Positions 12,556 to 24,536 of a DNA stretch of 64,000 nucleotides are shown here, piece by piece. The position numbers were made by a program, and so were the translations under genes. Source of the stretch: Papio anubis (Eukaryota > Chordata > Mammalia > Primates > Cercopithecidae). The DNA lies in NCBI RefSeq assembly GCF_008728515.1, contig NC_044989.1:82034147-82098146 (forward strand), given 5' to 3'. Each line of letters begins with the position of its first letter. Within the stretch, counting starts at the first letter, position 1. The notes beneath the pieces are model-generated. The model was not told the origin of the DNA, did no database searches, and saw only the letters and a list, made by a program, of their open reading frames with translations.

Positions 12556-13949
12556 AAGTTAGGATAACATGGAGACTTTATGGTATCTTTAAGACAAGTT
12601 TTTTCACATTTTTTTGCAAACTTCCCATGAAAGGGTATTAACGTATAAGTCACACTTTAGAGACAAAATCTCTATATTGAGACACTAGTTTGTTCCACAA
12701 TAACGATTCTACCTTTGTTCTGAGCTCTAAATCAACTTATACATTCTTTTCCTAATACAATTTGTGTGTATGTGTCACTTAAGTCAGATATACAAACACA
12801 CAAAACCAATCAAACCCTCTTTGCATTTATTCTCATTTATACCATTTCCAACTTATGGTTTACAGCAAAATACATATGGCTGTTTGCCAAAGAAGCTGTC
12901 TTTAGTGCACCCAAGTGTCAGGATATAGCCGAGCTTTTGCCTATAGCTAGCACTATGTCACATAAACTATGGTGATTCGCCAAAGCATGTCTCTTTTTCT
13001 ATGAAAATTAAATATTTTTTTTCTGCATCAGATAGAGAATCCAGATATTTAGATTGAGAAAGGTGTCATTAATCACGTTCTCTATTCCACAAATAAACTG
13101 AGACCATAGGAAAACAATACCCAAAATTATCACAGTTAATTTCAATAAAACAGTAAAATTATAGCATTTGGAAAGCTGTCTTTATGCATATGTATGAATG
13201 TGTATCTAGGGTACATGGAATACAGAAGAGTTGCTGACAGTTGTCTTAGATGGTTTTATGTATCTCTTTTTAGTCAAGTGAAATTAAGGAATTAATCTAG
13301 GGGAAAACATTGTTAACACACTGACATTCAATTTATTGTACTCTAAAATAACATTCAGTTGGTTGTTTTGAAAGGCAAGAGAAAATCATAAACATGAAAA
13401 GTCTCATCTTCAATTGGAATTTCATCATTTGTAGATCTGCAGTTTAAAAATTATCTAAGAACTTTTTTCCACTAGTTGAGATAGTACCAGATAAACTTTA
13501 GTTGAATTCATGTAGTATAAAATTCAAATAAGATTTCTGTGCCAAATAAATATGGGCAAATTTCAAACCAGATTTGAAAGGGACAGTGATGATGATGATA
13601 AAAAGACAAGTGCTGTCAATATCTACATCAAATATACTTTTTCTTCTAATTCTCCATATAGAGATCTGAGCAAGATAAATCTTTGTAAAACTATGAAAAG
13701 TTTTGGCGTCTTCCTTTCACTGTGTCTTCATTCCGTATAATACTGTCCTTTTTCTTGTTCCATTCTCCCCTCCTACCTCCTGCTTTTTATGAGCACTGCA
13801 GGCATCATTCTCACTCAAGTCTAATTGATTGAAAAAAGCAAAATTAATATACTTTTCATGTGACTGTCTACATTTTAAGAGGAATCGAGTTTCCTTAAAT
13901 GGATTGCATTTTAACTATGGAATTTTAGGCCTCTTGCTCTTCATTAATT
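12556..13949. other. Unassigned non-coding sequence
   Basis: No supportable gene or repeat. The open frames at 12766-12975 and 13552-13740 are short and AT-rich and have no recognisable domain. Confidence 0.45.
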
Positions 13950-14384
13950 TACCAGTCATTTACTGATGTCTTATGTGCCAGTACGTGGTCTAGAACTTTA
14001 GACTATGGAAATGAATAATAATGCTCAGTGCACCTGCCATTAAGGTATCCAGTCACGTATGGTAGACAGATAAGTAAACAATGACAAATTGCACATAATA
14101 TAGTTGATCTGGGAGCAGAGAGAAGGCACATTTACCTTGGCATGAGAAGTGTTTGTCCCATGTGCAGGGCTGAAATATTTTTTTAATAGAATGAAGACAT
14201 GAGCTTGTCTTAAAGATCAAGAAATAGTTATCTGGGTAAATGTGGTTGATGGAGAAAGGGCAAGACAGCAACATTCCAGAAAGAACAAAGATTTGTGCAA
14301 AGTATTGAGGGAATAGAAAGAGTATTTTGAGAAATAATATGTGAAATGAAGGGCCAAATGAATGGCCTAAGAGATAAATGAGCA
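13950..14384 (+). mobile_element. L2 LINE 3' remnant
   Basis: This follows the typical L2 3' region: 'cttatgtgccagtacgtgg', 'tggaaatgaataataatgc', 'gtagacagataagtaaacaa', then 'caacattccagaaagaacaa' and 'tttgtgcaaagtattgagg'. It stops where the MaLR LTR begins at 14385, so the LTR probably inserted into it. Confidence 0.55.
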
Positions 14385-14761
14385 TATTAGTTTATTTTTC
14401 ACACTGCTATAAAGAATTACCTGAGACTGGGTAATTTATGAAGAAAAGAAGTTTAATTGACTCACAGTTCCACAGATTTAATAGGAAGCATGACTGGGAG
14501 GCCTCAGGAAACTTACAATCATGGCAGAAGTTAAAGGGGAAGCAAGGACCTTCTTCACATGGTAGCAGGAGAGAGAGAATGAAGAAAGTCACACACCTTT
14601 AAAACATCAGATCTTGTGAGAACTCACTCACTATCATGAGAACAGTGAACGGGAAATCCACCCCAATGATCCAATCACTTCCTACCAGGCTCCTCCCTTG
14701 ACACATGGGGATTATAGTTTGACATGAGATTTGGATGGGGACACAGAGTCAAACCATATCA
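14385..14761 (-). mobile_element. MaLR LTR (MST/THE1 group), solo
   Basis: A near-complete reverse-oriented MaLR LTR: 'tattagtttatttttcacac' at the left edge, then 'attacctgagactgggtaat', 'gaggcctcaggaaacttac', 'tcttgtgagaactcactc', 'cccttgacacatggggatta', ending 'tttggatggggacacagag' and 'aaccatatca'. These blocks match the MST/THE1 group in order. No internal MaLR sequence adjoins it, so it is a solo LTR. Confidence 0.85.
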
Positions 14762-16476
14762 GTGAGGAAAAGTGAACTGCAAACGGAAACCACCAAGGGT
14801 TTTAGCTCGTGAAAGCAAACACATGCAATTCCATAAACAATTTTTGTTTTTATGTTTACCTTTGTGCTACTAAGTACCAAAGGCAATGTATCCCTTTTTT
14901 CCTGATCAACTAGAAAACAGACCAAATGATTGAATACGTATGGTACAGGACCATGCCCTAAATCCTCCATCTGATTAAGTTTCCCACTCCTAGAGATTAT
15001 TTTTGATCGTTTGCTTTTGTATTTCATTATAGCAGTAAAATGTTAAATAATTTTAGGGGCCAGATGGGTAACATAAGTGATCAAACTTTTGCCAAATGAA
15101 TTGGCTCAAGCCACCCTACTATGAGAGGCCACTATTTATCTCTCACAGACACTGCTATGAAGACAGGCCTTTTCTAAAATAAGCCATAAGTCCTGTTTTT
15201 AATATAAAATCTCATTTTCTTATGATCACATCATTTAAATTTGGAGAAAGGAAGGGAGACTGTATTGGCCAAATAAGCCACATCTTTGAACTGGCTTTAC
15301 CCTGAAGATGACCAGTTTCTGATCTGAGTTACAGCTACTCTCAGTCTTAGAAATAGAACCTTTATATGGGTTCAGCAGCCTGAAACTGTCACATTTGAAC
15401 ACTCAAATATACATAAAGGAAACACATAATTTGGCTGATTTAGTTGTGGTGAGTAGATGTGGTAGAACAGAGGAAAAAGTGAGTTTCTTGTTTTTACACA
15501 GCAGAGGTACAAGAAAAATCAATCTTGTTGACACTTAAAAAAAAATTCTATTCAGCCTTTTTAAAAAGTGACCGACAACTTGAGTCATCTTTTTTTCTAT
15601 TGCCTTCTGCTGTAATATACTGTATAATTAAGCAGAATTCAGTTATTGGAACATGTAGCTATATCTTTATAATTTCTGGAAGAAAAACTGAGAGGAGGGG
15701 TGGGAATAAAACCACATTTTGGTATTTGAGATAAAGGGTAAATTGAAACATATGTAAGCTTTCTCTCAATGATCCATCCTGGTAAACTGTTGTCCCAGAA
15801 CAATTTTTAAAAGTCATTTAGATTGAGGTATGTGACTTATTAGCCTATTTCAGTTCTCCAAACAAAGAAAGCACCATTAACCCATGCTAATCATCAAGTT
15901 TGACATTATGCACTATCCTAAGAAGCAAAGGGTGCGAGTAATCAGAGTTCGAGAAACAATAGTCAAGTCTCACATCTGAATAAATCAAATGGGTGCACTT
16001 AATATTCTCAGATCAAGGCAGATCTGTAGAAATAGTGTATACTGCAGCTCTGATTCCCACTAAGCATTCTATATGCATATGTAACAATGTAAGTCATTTA
16101 TTCATTCTCACTGACTTCAAACAAAGCTAGAGCACAATTCATAATAGAGGGCATTGTATCTGACAGATATTTATCCATGTATTTGCTGGATTTAGGCCCA
16201 AGTATGACTTCAGTATTAATGAGAACTTTTTATTTTATTTTTAAAATTTAATCAAAATGATACATGTACACAGTTTGAGACAATTATTACTCAGATGTAT
16301 ATTACAGAGTACAACAGTCTCTGCTTTGATTTCTTTGTGACACCTTTCCTGATCCTCTGGAGGCCACCATATTCAGTTAAACCTCCAAAGCTTTCTCCGC
16401 ATATTTGCAAATAATTTGCTTACAACTGATATTCTTTATTGATACACCTAGATAATATTTACTGACTTTTATGATT
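14762..16476. other. Unassigned non-coding sequence
   Basis: No gene recognised. The stretch from about 16220 resembles old LINE-like sequence (AT-rich, 'gatacatgtacacagtttg') but cannot be classified by eye. Confidence 0.4.
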
Positions 16477-16626
16477 GTTACTCGGGAGGCTGAGGCAGGA
16501 GAATCTCTTGAACCTGGGCGGCGGAGGATGCAGTGAGCTGAGATCGCGCCATTGCACTCCAGCCTTTGCAACAAGAATAAATTTCTGTCTCACAAACAAA
16601 ACAAAACAAAACAAAAAAACAAACCA
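16477..16626 (+). mobile_element. Alu, 5'-truncated (right-arm) copy
   Basis: Only the 3' half of an Alu is present: 'ctcgggaggctgaggcagga', 'tgagatcgcgccattgcact', then an A-rich tail patterned as (AAAAC)n. The start abuts 'tttatgatt' and the tail is followed by 'tttatcatt', a plausible 9-bp target duplication with one mismatch. That supports 5' truncation during insertion and not later loss. Confidence 0.85.
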
Positions 16627-16751
16627 AATTTATCATTTCCGTTATGTTCTTGGAACTTTCCCCTCACTTCGTTTGTCTTTTCGGTGTTTATCTCTGAGAA
16701 ACTTAAGTCATGATGTTATATTGTAGGCAAACATTTATTCTCTAAAGGAGT

Positions 16752-16814
16752 AATTATATTATATTATATTATATTATATTATATTATATTAATTATATTA
16801 TATTATATTATATG
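16752..16814. repeat. (ATATT)n pentanucleotide microsatellite
   Basis: About twelve units of period five, with one interruption ('aattatatt') in the middle. It is long enough to be length-polymorphic. Confidence 0.95.
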
Positions 16815-17430
16815 TACTCTTAGTGATTCATTGTTGCCAGAATATTGAATTCTCAGTTAGAATAAACTTTTCTCATATTTTCAAGTTATTATCTCACTTT
16901 TTTTCAAAATAATGTGCTGTTGGTAAGAAATAAAGCTCTTTATATTCTCCTTTCTTTTGTATGTGATCTGTTCCTTTTGTTCCTCTGGATGCTTTTGGGA
17001 TCTTTTAACTTATTGATAATCTTCAATTTCATAAGGATTTGTATCAATCATTCAACATACTGTCTACTTATGAATACCTTGGTCAGAAAATACACATAAT
17101 TCAGTTCTTGCATGTTTATTTCTATTGTATTGAAGCTTCTCTACCTTTATTTTTCCCTCTCTAAAATTCCTATTATTTCTGCTAGTTGGGCCTCCTTTAA
17201 TGATCTTCTGTTGATTCATTTGTTCTTTCTGTTCTGGTTTCTAGGAGATCTCCTTGACTTTCTCTTTACCTATTTTACTTCAGTTTCATTTATTTCAAAT
17301 GATCTTTTTATCCTTCATATCTTAGTAGCAGTATTCTTTTGCCTAAATGTTATAGCTTACTTTGTATATCTGAAACTATTAATTGTGTTTTTATTGGGTT
17401 CCTATATTGTTTGCATTGTTTCAATTTTTT

Positions 17431-17731
17431 TTTTTTTTTTTTTTTTTGAGACAGAGTCTTGCTCTGCCGCCCAGGCTGGAGTACAGTGGCCGGATCTCAG
17501 CTCACTGCAAGCTCCGCCTCCCGGGTTCACGCCATTCTCCTGCCTCAGCCTCCCGAGTAGCTGGGACTACAGGCGCCTGCCACCTCGCCCGGCTAGTTTT
17601 TTTTTGTATTTTTAGTAGAGACGGGGTTTCACCGTGTTAGCCAGGATGGTCTCGATCTCCTGACCTCGTGATCCGCCCATCTCGGCCTCCCAAAGTGCTG
17701 GGATTACAGGCTTGAGCCACCGCGCCCGGCC
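17431..17731 (-). mobile_element. Alu Y, Old World monkey (AluYR-like) copy
   Basis: A full-length, CpG-rich Alu in reverse orientation with a perfect target duplication, tgtttcaattttt, ending just before it and repeated at 17732-17744. Read in Alu sense it has 'ggtggctcaagcctgtaatc', 'ctagccgggcgaggtggc' and 'gagatccggccactg'. The human AluY consensus has 'ggctcacgcc', 'ttagccgggcgtggtggc' and 'gagatcgcgccactg' at these sites. This combination is what I know from cercopithecid AluYR subfamilies. Low decay and perfect duplications indicate a recent insertion. The reading frames through it are Alu artefacts. Confidence 0.92.
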
Positions 17732-18654
17732 TGTTTCAATTTTTTAACGTCCTCCTTATCCTGTAAGCAATCTCAAACATCTGGCGATCATTGACTCTTT
17801 ATTATAATTAAGAATAAGACACTGGGAAGCTGGCTGTGAGCACAAGTTAACAGATGGGCATGCTGACTGGAGGTCTTGAATGTAGGGTGATTGGGTGGAG
17901 AGCTGTTTTTTGTTGTAGTTTGTTTTTTTGGACAAAACCCCACATATCAGCATCTCAGACTTTTTAAAGGTATTTTAATTGTGACATTGAGTTTCTCTAG
18001 AACCTGTCTTTCAGGCTCCAATTTGGGGAGGATACAGAACAACGTCATGGCAATGGAAGGTGCCTGAAAATACCTCTTCATTCAGTTTTCAGCTTCCAAC
18101 TTACTCCTCAGTTTCCTTTGTCATTTTTTAGGTGTCCATGTCCCCCTCTCCTGCCAATGTAGCCAGAAACCCAGAAGCTCTGTACTTATTTTCAAAGAAC
18201 AACATTTACCAACAAGTAGGGTGGAGTTAGTTTTTCAGCTATAGACTGGGATGAAGTAAACGAATATATGAGGATACCAATAGATGTTACTCCTGGCATG
18301 TTTTAACTAACCTCTCTGGTTGTAGCTTGATGCCTTACCACATCCTTTCTAGTACCCTGTGCCATCAAATTCCAGGTTTACTCACTGTGATCTCTTAAAT
18401 TTTATCTAGCTCGTTTGACCTTCTAAGTCAGTCAATAATCCTCTACTGTTTAGATTTATCTTCTAGGACTCTATTGGCCTATTAGCCAAATTCTGGCTAA
18501 TGTCTTATTTTTCTCAATTCTTATTGGTTTCTACCTTCTCTTTGCTGTTACCATTATAAAATCTTCAGAGAAATACATTTCTGCTTTCAATTCCTTAGGT
18601 TTCACTCAGTCGAGATTCAGGATTTTTCTCTGCATTTTTAAGAAGGATTAAAGT

Positions 18655-18959
18655 GGCCAGGCATGGTGGCTGACACCTGTAATCCCAGCACTTTGGGAGG
18701 CCAAGGTGGGTGGATCACCTGAGGTCAGGCGTTCGAGATCAATTTGGCCAACATGGTGAAACCCTGTCTCTACTAAAAGTACAAAAGAGTAGCTGGGTGT
18801 GGTGGTGCTTGCCTGTAGTCCCAGCTACTTGGGAGGAGGCATGAGAATTGCTTGAACCAGAAAAGCGGAAGTTGCCGTGATCCACGATGGCACCACTGCA
18901 GTCCAGCTTGGGTAACAGAGTAAGACTCTGTCTTTCAAAAAAAAAAAAGAAAGAAAGAA
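18655..18959 (+). mobile_element. Alu element, full length
   Basis: A forward Alu from 'ggccaggcatggtggctgac' to an A-rich tail with (GAAA)n units. It is flanked by a 12-bp target duplication, aaggattaaagt, at 18643-18654 and 18960-18971. The right arm is unusually decayed. Probably AluS age. Confidence 0.93.
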
Positions 18960-18971
18960 AAGGATTAAAGT

Positions 18972-20150
18972 ATCACTGAACTAAGTAGTAATTTAAATGG
19001 CTTTTTCAATTAAAAAAAATCCCCCCCCCTTTTTTTTTTCTGAAAGCAGTATTAAGGTGACTAACAGAAATCTGTTTCTATGACTTTTAGTACAATCACT
19101 TCTCTCAGCATTAGAGCAGTCACTAGGTTGTTAGAATGTCTAAAATGACAGGGGAAAGTACCCAACTGCAAAAATATCTAGTGGGAGAAAGGACCCTAGA
19201 ATTTCTGCCTAACAAAATGGTTTTTTATTTTCCCTCCCTCTGACTATGGGGGAAAAAATTACCTCAAAAACTGACAAAAATATACCAACAGTTTTCATTA
19301 AAAACACATTTATGTCAACATTAAGTAAGTTCTCATCAATTGTAATGGGACATTTATGCATGTGCAAAGTAAGGAAATAGAAACAGAACAATGTAGGGCA
19401 CATTATAATCCATTTAGAAGCTTATCATTTCCATAACAAAATCATAAAGCATTTCAGATGCATGACTTATCACGGGATTACTAGAAAGATTTCCTCATTG
19501 CAGTTTTCAAACTTTCTATCCAGTGCTTTGGTTTACAGAATGCTTTTCCGTTGCATATTTAGAGGCAGAGCTTGTAGAAAAAAACAACATAGGCAGGGAT
19601 GGATTTTGCTCTTACCAAATGATGTTCCATGAGAATACATAAAACAATATTGATTAGAAACCTGCTAACAAACACTTTCTAATATCTATCCCAAAAGCAC
19701 CAATCCTAAGAGTATTAAGATAAATTATGGCCTATGGTTTGCACCATGTGAGAAATCAATATATGAAAATGAAAATAGACTTTCCAAGCCTACTTATTCC
19801 CTCTAAAGTCTTTCCTGTCCTTTCTGGCACTTGAATTAGATCCCTGCTTTTGAGCCCGCTCAAACAAAGCCAGATAAATACCTGCTCATCTGATCCAGGG
19901 ATATCAAACACATCTTTTCTTTAGTTTTGTTAAGTAGTTTATTCTTGATATACAGGACATTCCTATCTCAGCTTAAAATAAATTCTAGGACCAGTTGAAC
20001 TAGTCATTGAGACAAAGAAGCAATGAGTATTGACATTTAGTAATAAGTCTCTATTTCATTTCTTCCTTCTAAATCTTGCCCCTTGGAAATAAATATTTGG
20101 AAAAGTAAGAAATTATAATAAGAGCATTGATATATGTGGGAGAAGTACTT
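18972..20150. other. Unassigned non-coding sequence
   Basis: No gene recognised. A mirror-like low-complexity stretch of A8, C9 and T10 runs lies at about 19012-19040. The rest is unclassified. Confidence 0.45.
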
Positions 20151-20345
20151 CATGACTTTATTGCTGTTTTATACCCATTATCATATTTGATCCTCATCCC
20201 AGCTATGTAGGGATAGAAAGGAGAAGGACTGGACTTTTTCCCACTTTACCTAATTTTAGTGAGGATAGGTGAGCTAACTTCACACAGAGCTGGGGCCAAA
20301 TAGTTGGAGACACACTGAGGGGTTATTTTTATAGAACATACCTCA
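20151..20345 (-). mobile_element. MIR SINE remnant
   Basis: A reverse-oriented MIR pattern: 'cattatcatatttgatcctc', 'cagctatgtagggatag', 'cccactttacctaatttta' and 'gagctaacttcacacagagc' in the order expected for the complement of the MIR core. Confidence 0.55.
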
Positions 20346-21936
20346 CACATTGCTTCAGGGTCTTATTCCAGCTTTGATTAGTCAAAATTTATCTGGTGCT
20401 CAAGAGATTACTCAACACTATTCTTAGTTTCCACTTCCATTGACAAATTCATCATTTTTCTTTTATTAATATTGATGAGGAAGGTGGATCACACATCTTT
20501 CTACTCATGCTAAGAATTTTCTCACCCATTTTGATAATATATAACATGTCTTATTTAATGTCTGTTATTTCACAGTAAGGTGGCATACAAATGTAACTTT
20601 CTTAAAATACAAGATGATTTTATTAATGTATTGATGAGGGTATATGAACCTGAATACATTTAGCGTTTGAATTTATTAAACCTGTCATCTAATATTGTCA
20701 TGACACAAATATTTGGTTATGACTTGGTGTTCCACATAGGTGTGCCTATTCTCTGTCGGTCTTTAAAACATCCCATTTTAAAGAGAAACTATAGTATTTG
20801 TCTATTTTTCCTTTTTAAAATGTCATTTAAAGCTAAATGGCTTACTACTATGAGTTCTAAAACAGTCATAGGGATGCCTGGCTTCAGTTTGGTTTTGCTA
20901 CTAACAAACGACATGACATCAGGCAATTTTTGTCACCTCTAAGTTTTAGTTTTATATTTTCTCATTTGGTAAAATGAGAGAGCATTAGAGTAAATGATCT
21001 TAAAGTTTCAGCTCTGATACTCAAGCACTTGCATGAAGTGCTGAAGTTTGTTCCAGGTTATAAGATAAGCTAGCAATGGAATTGGAAATAAAGCCCCTGG
21101 GATATATCTTTAGCTATAATCAGATGACCTAGAGAAAAGATAAATTTTATAAGAAGAGAAGAATAAATGAATCAAAGGTGATATAGGAAGTAAGGTTAAA
21201 CACAATAGAGAGAATTGTCTGAAAAAGAGCCAAGGATAAAACAAACACATGACATGACTGCCTAATTATTTCCAGAAACTACCAAGTCACAAAACCTAGA
21301 TGATTTAACTTTGTCATTCCTTTACCACTAAAATTATGCTATGCAAATATCTACCATGTTTAGAAACTCTATTTTTCTATTATTCCTGTGTTCCTTCCCC
21401 AGCATCCTCCGGAATGACATTTACCTTTCTTGGTACCCTCATGTGTTATTGGCCACTCTACGTGATACTTCCGTTCCATCCCGTGCTGCCTGCTTCCTAA
21501 TGCCCAGCTGGCTGGAATCTCTGCCCTGGGAGTATCAATCTATAACATAACCACATAATGAAATAACTTTATTTTAATGCTAAATACTTTTTATTTTCTG
21601 GCTGTGGCCTGCCAGGGCTTTTACAGAGACTGTGGAGCAAGAGCATCTTTAAAGAGGACTGTCTGGTTGTGGCTAAATGAAATTTGGTAAGGTGTTGGTT
21701 CAGGAGATAAAAGTGAAATGGATATATTACATAAATAAAAATGCCCTACATCGTTTTTTCAAGACAATATGATGCAATTTTAAAAAATCTCAAAAAGGTA
21801 CATCCTGTGGATTTTGCCATCTTTTAACTTGATTTAAATTGGCTGCGGAATAATCCATGATTATTAACAGTTAAATGGTCAGTTTTGTGAGCAAATATAT
21901 GTATATCCTAAGAATACAGAAGAATACAAAAGGCTA
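20346..21936. other. Unassigned non-coding sequence
   Basis: No supportable feature. The open frames at 20667-20942 and 21341-21550 are short and show no recognisable domain. Confidence 0.45.
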
Positions 21937-22042
21937 TACAGACAATCCTTGAAGATACTGCAGCTTTGGTTTCAGACCACCTCAATAAAGTAGGTTACAC
22001 AAATCTTTTGGTTTTTCCAGCACGCATAAAATTCATGTTTGG

Positions 22043-22351
22043 GGCCAGTAGCGGTGGCTCACTCATGTAATCCCAGCACTTTGGGAGACTGAGAAGGACA
22101 GAAAGCCTGAGCTCAGGAGTTCAACGCCAGCCTGGGCAACACAGTGAAATCCCGTCTCTACTGAAAATACAAAAGATTAGCCGGGCATGGCGGCATGTGC
22201 TTTTGGTCCCAGCTCGGGACTCAGGAGGCTGAGTCAGAATCGCTTGAACCTGGGAGGCTGAGGTTGCACTGAGTCGGGATCGCACCACTGCATTCCAGCT
22301 TGGGCACAGAGGGAGACTCCAGGTCAAAATAAAAAAAAAAAAGAAAAAAAA
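22043..22351 (+). mobile_element. Alu inserted in Tigger1
   Basis: A forward Alu from 'ggccagtagcggtggctcac' to a mixed A tail. It splits the Tigger1 5' terminal region, whose sequence resumes on the far side. 'attcatgttt' before and 'attatgttt' after form an imperfect target duplication. Divergence suggests an old AluJ or AluS. Confidence 0.88.
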
Positions 22352-22475
22352 ATTATGTTTAAATTATACTGTAGCCTACTGTATAAAATAGCATTTCTAA
22401 ACAATGTACATACCTTATTTGAAAATTACTTTATTACTGAAAAATGTTAATGATCATCAAAACCTTCAACTAGTA

Positions 22476-22476
<1 letters not shown>

Positions 22477-22506
<30 letters not shown>
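22477..22506. repeat. (TG)15 microsatellite
   Basis: An uninterrupted TG dinucleotide run inside the Tigger1 body, a likely length-polymorphic site. Confidence 0.97.
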
Positions 22507-22509
<3 letters not shown>

Positions 22510-22555
22510 GATCTTTTGATGTTGATCACTGCTTGAATAATCAGGGCGGTGGTTA

Positions 22556-23375
22556 GTAAACCATGCAGTAAACTGATGTACTGTCATTTAGGCTTTCTTC
22601 TGTTTATAGAGCACAGGGAGAGTAGATCTAGCATAATTCTCAAGGGCCCTAGGATTTTCAGAATGGTAACTTAGCACTAGCTTCAACTCAGTCACCAGCA
22701 ACATTAGCCCCTACCAAGAGTCGGCCTGTTCTTTGAAGCTAGGCATTAACTTCTGTTTAGGTATAAAAGTCCCAGATGGCATCTTTTCCCAATAAAAGCC
22801 TATTCTGTCTGTAATGAATCTGTTTCATGCAGCCACCTTCATCAATTATCTTAGCTAAATCTTCTGGATGACTTGCTACAGCGTCTGCATCAGCACTTGC
22901 TGCTTTGCCTTGCCCTTCTATGTTATAGAAATAGCTTCTTTTCTCAGACCTCATGAATCAACCTCTTCTAGCTTCAAACTCTTCTTCTGCAGCTTCCTTT
23001 ACCTCTCTCAGCCCTCATAGCATTGAAGAGAGATAGGTCCTTGCTCTGGATTAGGCTTTGTCTTAAGGGAATGTTGTAGTTGGTGTTTTTGTGTGCTTTT
23101 TTTTTTTCTCAATGTTTTTCAATCTAAACCACACAATTTCTCCATCAAATGTAAGACCATTACGTTTTCTTATGATTCTTGTGTTACCTGGAGTAGTACT
23201 TTTAATTTGCTTCAAAGACTTTTCCTTTGTGTTCACAACTTGTCTAACTCGTACAAGAGTCCAAGTTTTCAGCCTATCTCAGCATTTGAAATGCCTTCCT
23301 CACTCACCTTAATTGTGTTTAGCTTTTGATGTAACGGGAGAAACATAGGAATCTTCAGCTGAACATTCAGAAGCC
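22556..23375 (-). pseudogene. Tigger1 transposase remnant
   Basis: On the minus strand this part of Tigger1 preserves the N-terminal half of the transposase frame. The coding start corresponds to the 'gccatcgtagagtta' region near 23375. The best stretch without a stop is 22757-22954 and contains a recognisable 'DLAKIIDEGG' segment. An intact family protein binds the terminal repeats with an N-terminal helix-turn-helix and cuts with a DDE catalytic core. Here the central catalytic portion is largely removed by the internal deletion near 22550, and several frameshifts and stops separate the surviving pieces. No activity is possible. Confidence 0.8.
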
Positions 23376-23989
23376 ATCGTAGAGTTATGAAATGGCCTAA
23401 TTTTAATAAGGTTTTTTCTCAGGCAGGAGAGGCCCTAGGAAGAGTGAATCAGGGAACAGCGAGTTAATGGAGCAGTCAGAACATACAGTGTTTATAGATT
23501 AATTTTTCCATCTTATATGGGTGTGTTTTATTGCACTCCCAAACAATTATAATAGTAAGATTACAGATCACCATAACAATTGGTGATAATTTCAAATATT
23601 GCAAGAATTACTGAAGTATGAAACAGATACAAAGTGAGCACATTTTGTTGGAAAAATGGCACCAATAGACTTGTTAAACACATGGTTGCAACAAAACTTC
23701 AATTTCTGAAAAACCCACTGTCCGTGAAATACAATACAGCAAATCATAATAAAATGAGGTATGCTAGTATTTGGATTTCCAAGGGAAGTACCTAGAATAA
23801 ACCAAAGTAGGTAAAGGCAAACTCTTCTTGTGTAACCAGACTAGAATTTTGCAGAGCTCTCTTCTCCTGGCCCCAAAGGTTCAGTCTGTGACTCTAGTTT
23901 CTTTCAACCTGGAGCTGTATGACAGCTTCCACATATTGAGAACCTGTAAATCATTAGGATGTGTTTTTATGTAATTTATATTAAGATTT

Positions 23990-24150
23990 AAAACAAATAC
24001 TCATAACCACTCTTCATTTCAGGTACTTTTATCCTCATTTAGGAAACAACTAAGTTAAACAACTTCGCACAAGGTATTTAACCACTGTTAGGAGCTTAGT
24101 TTGGCTGACTTAAAAATCTAAATCCATAATCTGAACTCCATCTAGTCTTG
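23990..24150 (-). mobile_element. MIR remnant
   Basis: A reverse MIR pattern: 'acttttatcctcatttagga', 'aactaagttaaacaacttc', 'ggagcttagtttggctgac'. Diverged; edges approximate. Confidence 0.45.
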
Positions 24151-24214
24151 TCTCTTAAACCACCTGGATTTCTCTCCTTCAGTAATTAGTACTCCTGATT
24201 TTCTGAAGTTTAGG

Positions 24215-24385
24215 AACTTTGGATACACATCATGTAGATTCAAACTTGGGTTTAAATCCCAGCTCTACTACTCACTACTCATACAGAATGATAATATTCA
24301 TCTTGAGGATCATTGCAAATGAAAAGAAATATATGTGTGACTCTTCCTCAGTGTCTAGCATATTGTAGCTTTTCCATTAATGGTG
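24215..24385 (+). mobile_element. MIR remnant
   Basis: A forward MIR pattern: 'caaacttgggtttaaatccc' then 'agctctactactcactact', and later 'tcagtgtctagcatattgta'. It lies close to an inversely oriented MIR. Confidence 0.6.
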
Positions 24386-24516
24386 GTGGTGGTGATTTTT
24401 GTTTGATATTAAATAACTTGGCATCACAACCTTTTCCTGGTGTATTCCCTAAATTTGTCTGATGTCACCCTGCTGTCTCACCAGGGATAGTTTGGGCAGC
24501 TCTTCTAGGCTCTAGA

Positions 24517-24536
24517 GTGTGTGTGTGTGTGTGTGT
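24517..24536. repeat. (GT)10 microsatellite
   Basis: An uninterrupted GT run of 20 bp. Confidence 0.95.

Larger units (their letters stand above)
16627..18642. mobile_element. Old L1M-like sequence, low certainty
   Basis: The T-rich sequence flanking the Alu at 17431-17731 resembles, in loose order, text common to ancient L1M 3' regions ('tcctctggatgcttttggga', 'aacttattgataatcttcaa', 'aacatctggcgatcattgac'). The match is weak and interrupted by a pentanucleotide repeat and an Alu. The open frame at 17112-17615 runs into the Alu and is not a gene. Confidence 0.35.
21939..23767 (-). mobile_element. Tigger1 (pogo-type) DNA transposon, internally deleted
   Basis: Both ends are recognisable: 'cagacaatccttgaag' and 'ggtttcagaccacctcaata' at the left, and 'aataaaatgaggtatgctag' at the right, each bordered by the TA dinucleotide (21937-21938 and 23768-23769) that pogo/Tigger elements duplicate. 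Internal text follows Tigger1, with the transposase frame on the minus strand. A jump near 22550 removes roughly 1 kb of the usual 2.4-kb element. An Alu interrupts it at 22043-22351. The family is a domesticated-centromere-protein relative; this copy is inert. Confidence 0.92.

Noticed and set aside
14053..14385. 110-codon minus-strand open frame
   Set aside because: It lies in an L2 remnant read antisense to the element and shows no protein similarity that I recognise.
17112..17640. Open frames of 167 and 85 codons
   Set aside because: They run through T-rich old repeat sequence into a reverse Alu; the C-terminal residues are the familiar Alu-derived peptide.
19012..19040. A8-C9-T10 stretch as a structured element
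   Set aside because: It is a plain succession of homopolymers and most likely slippage-derived.
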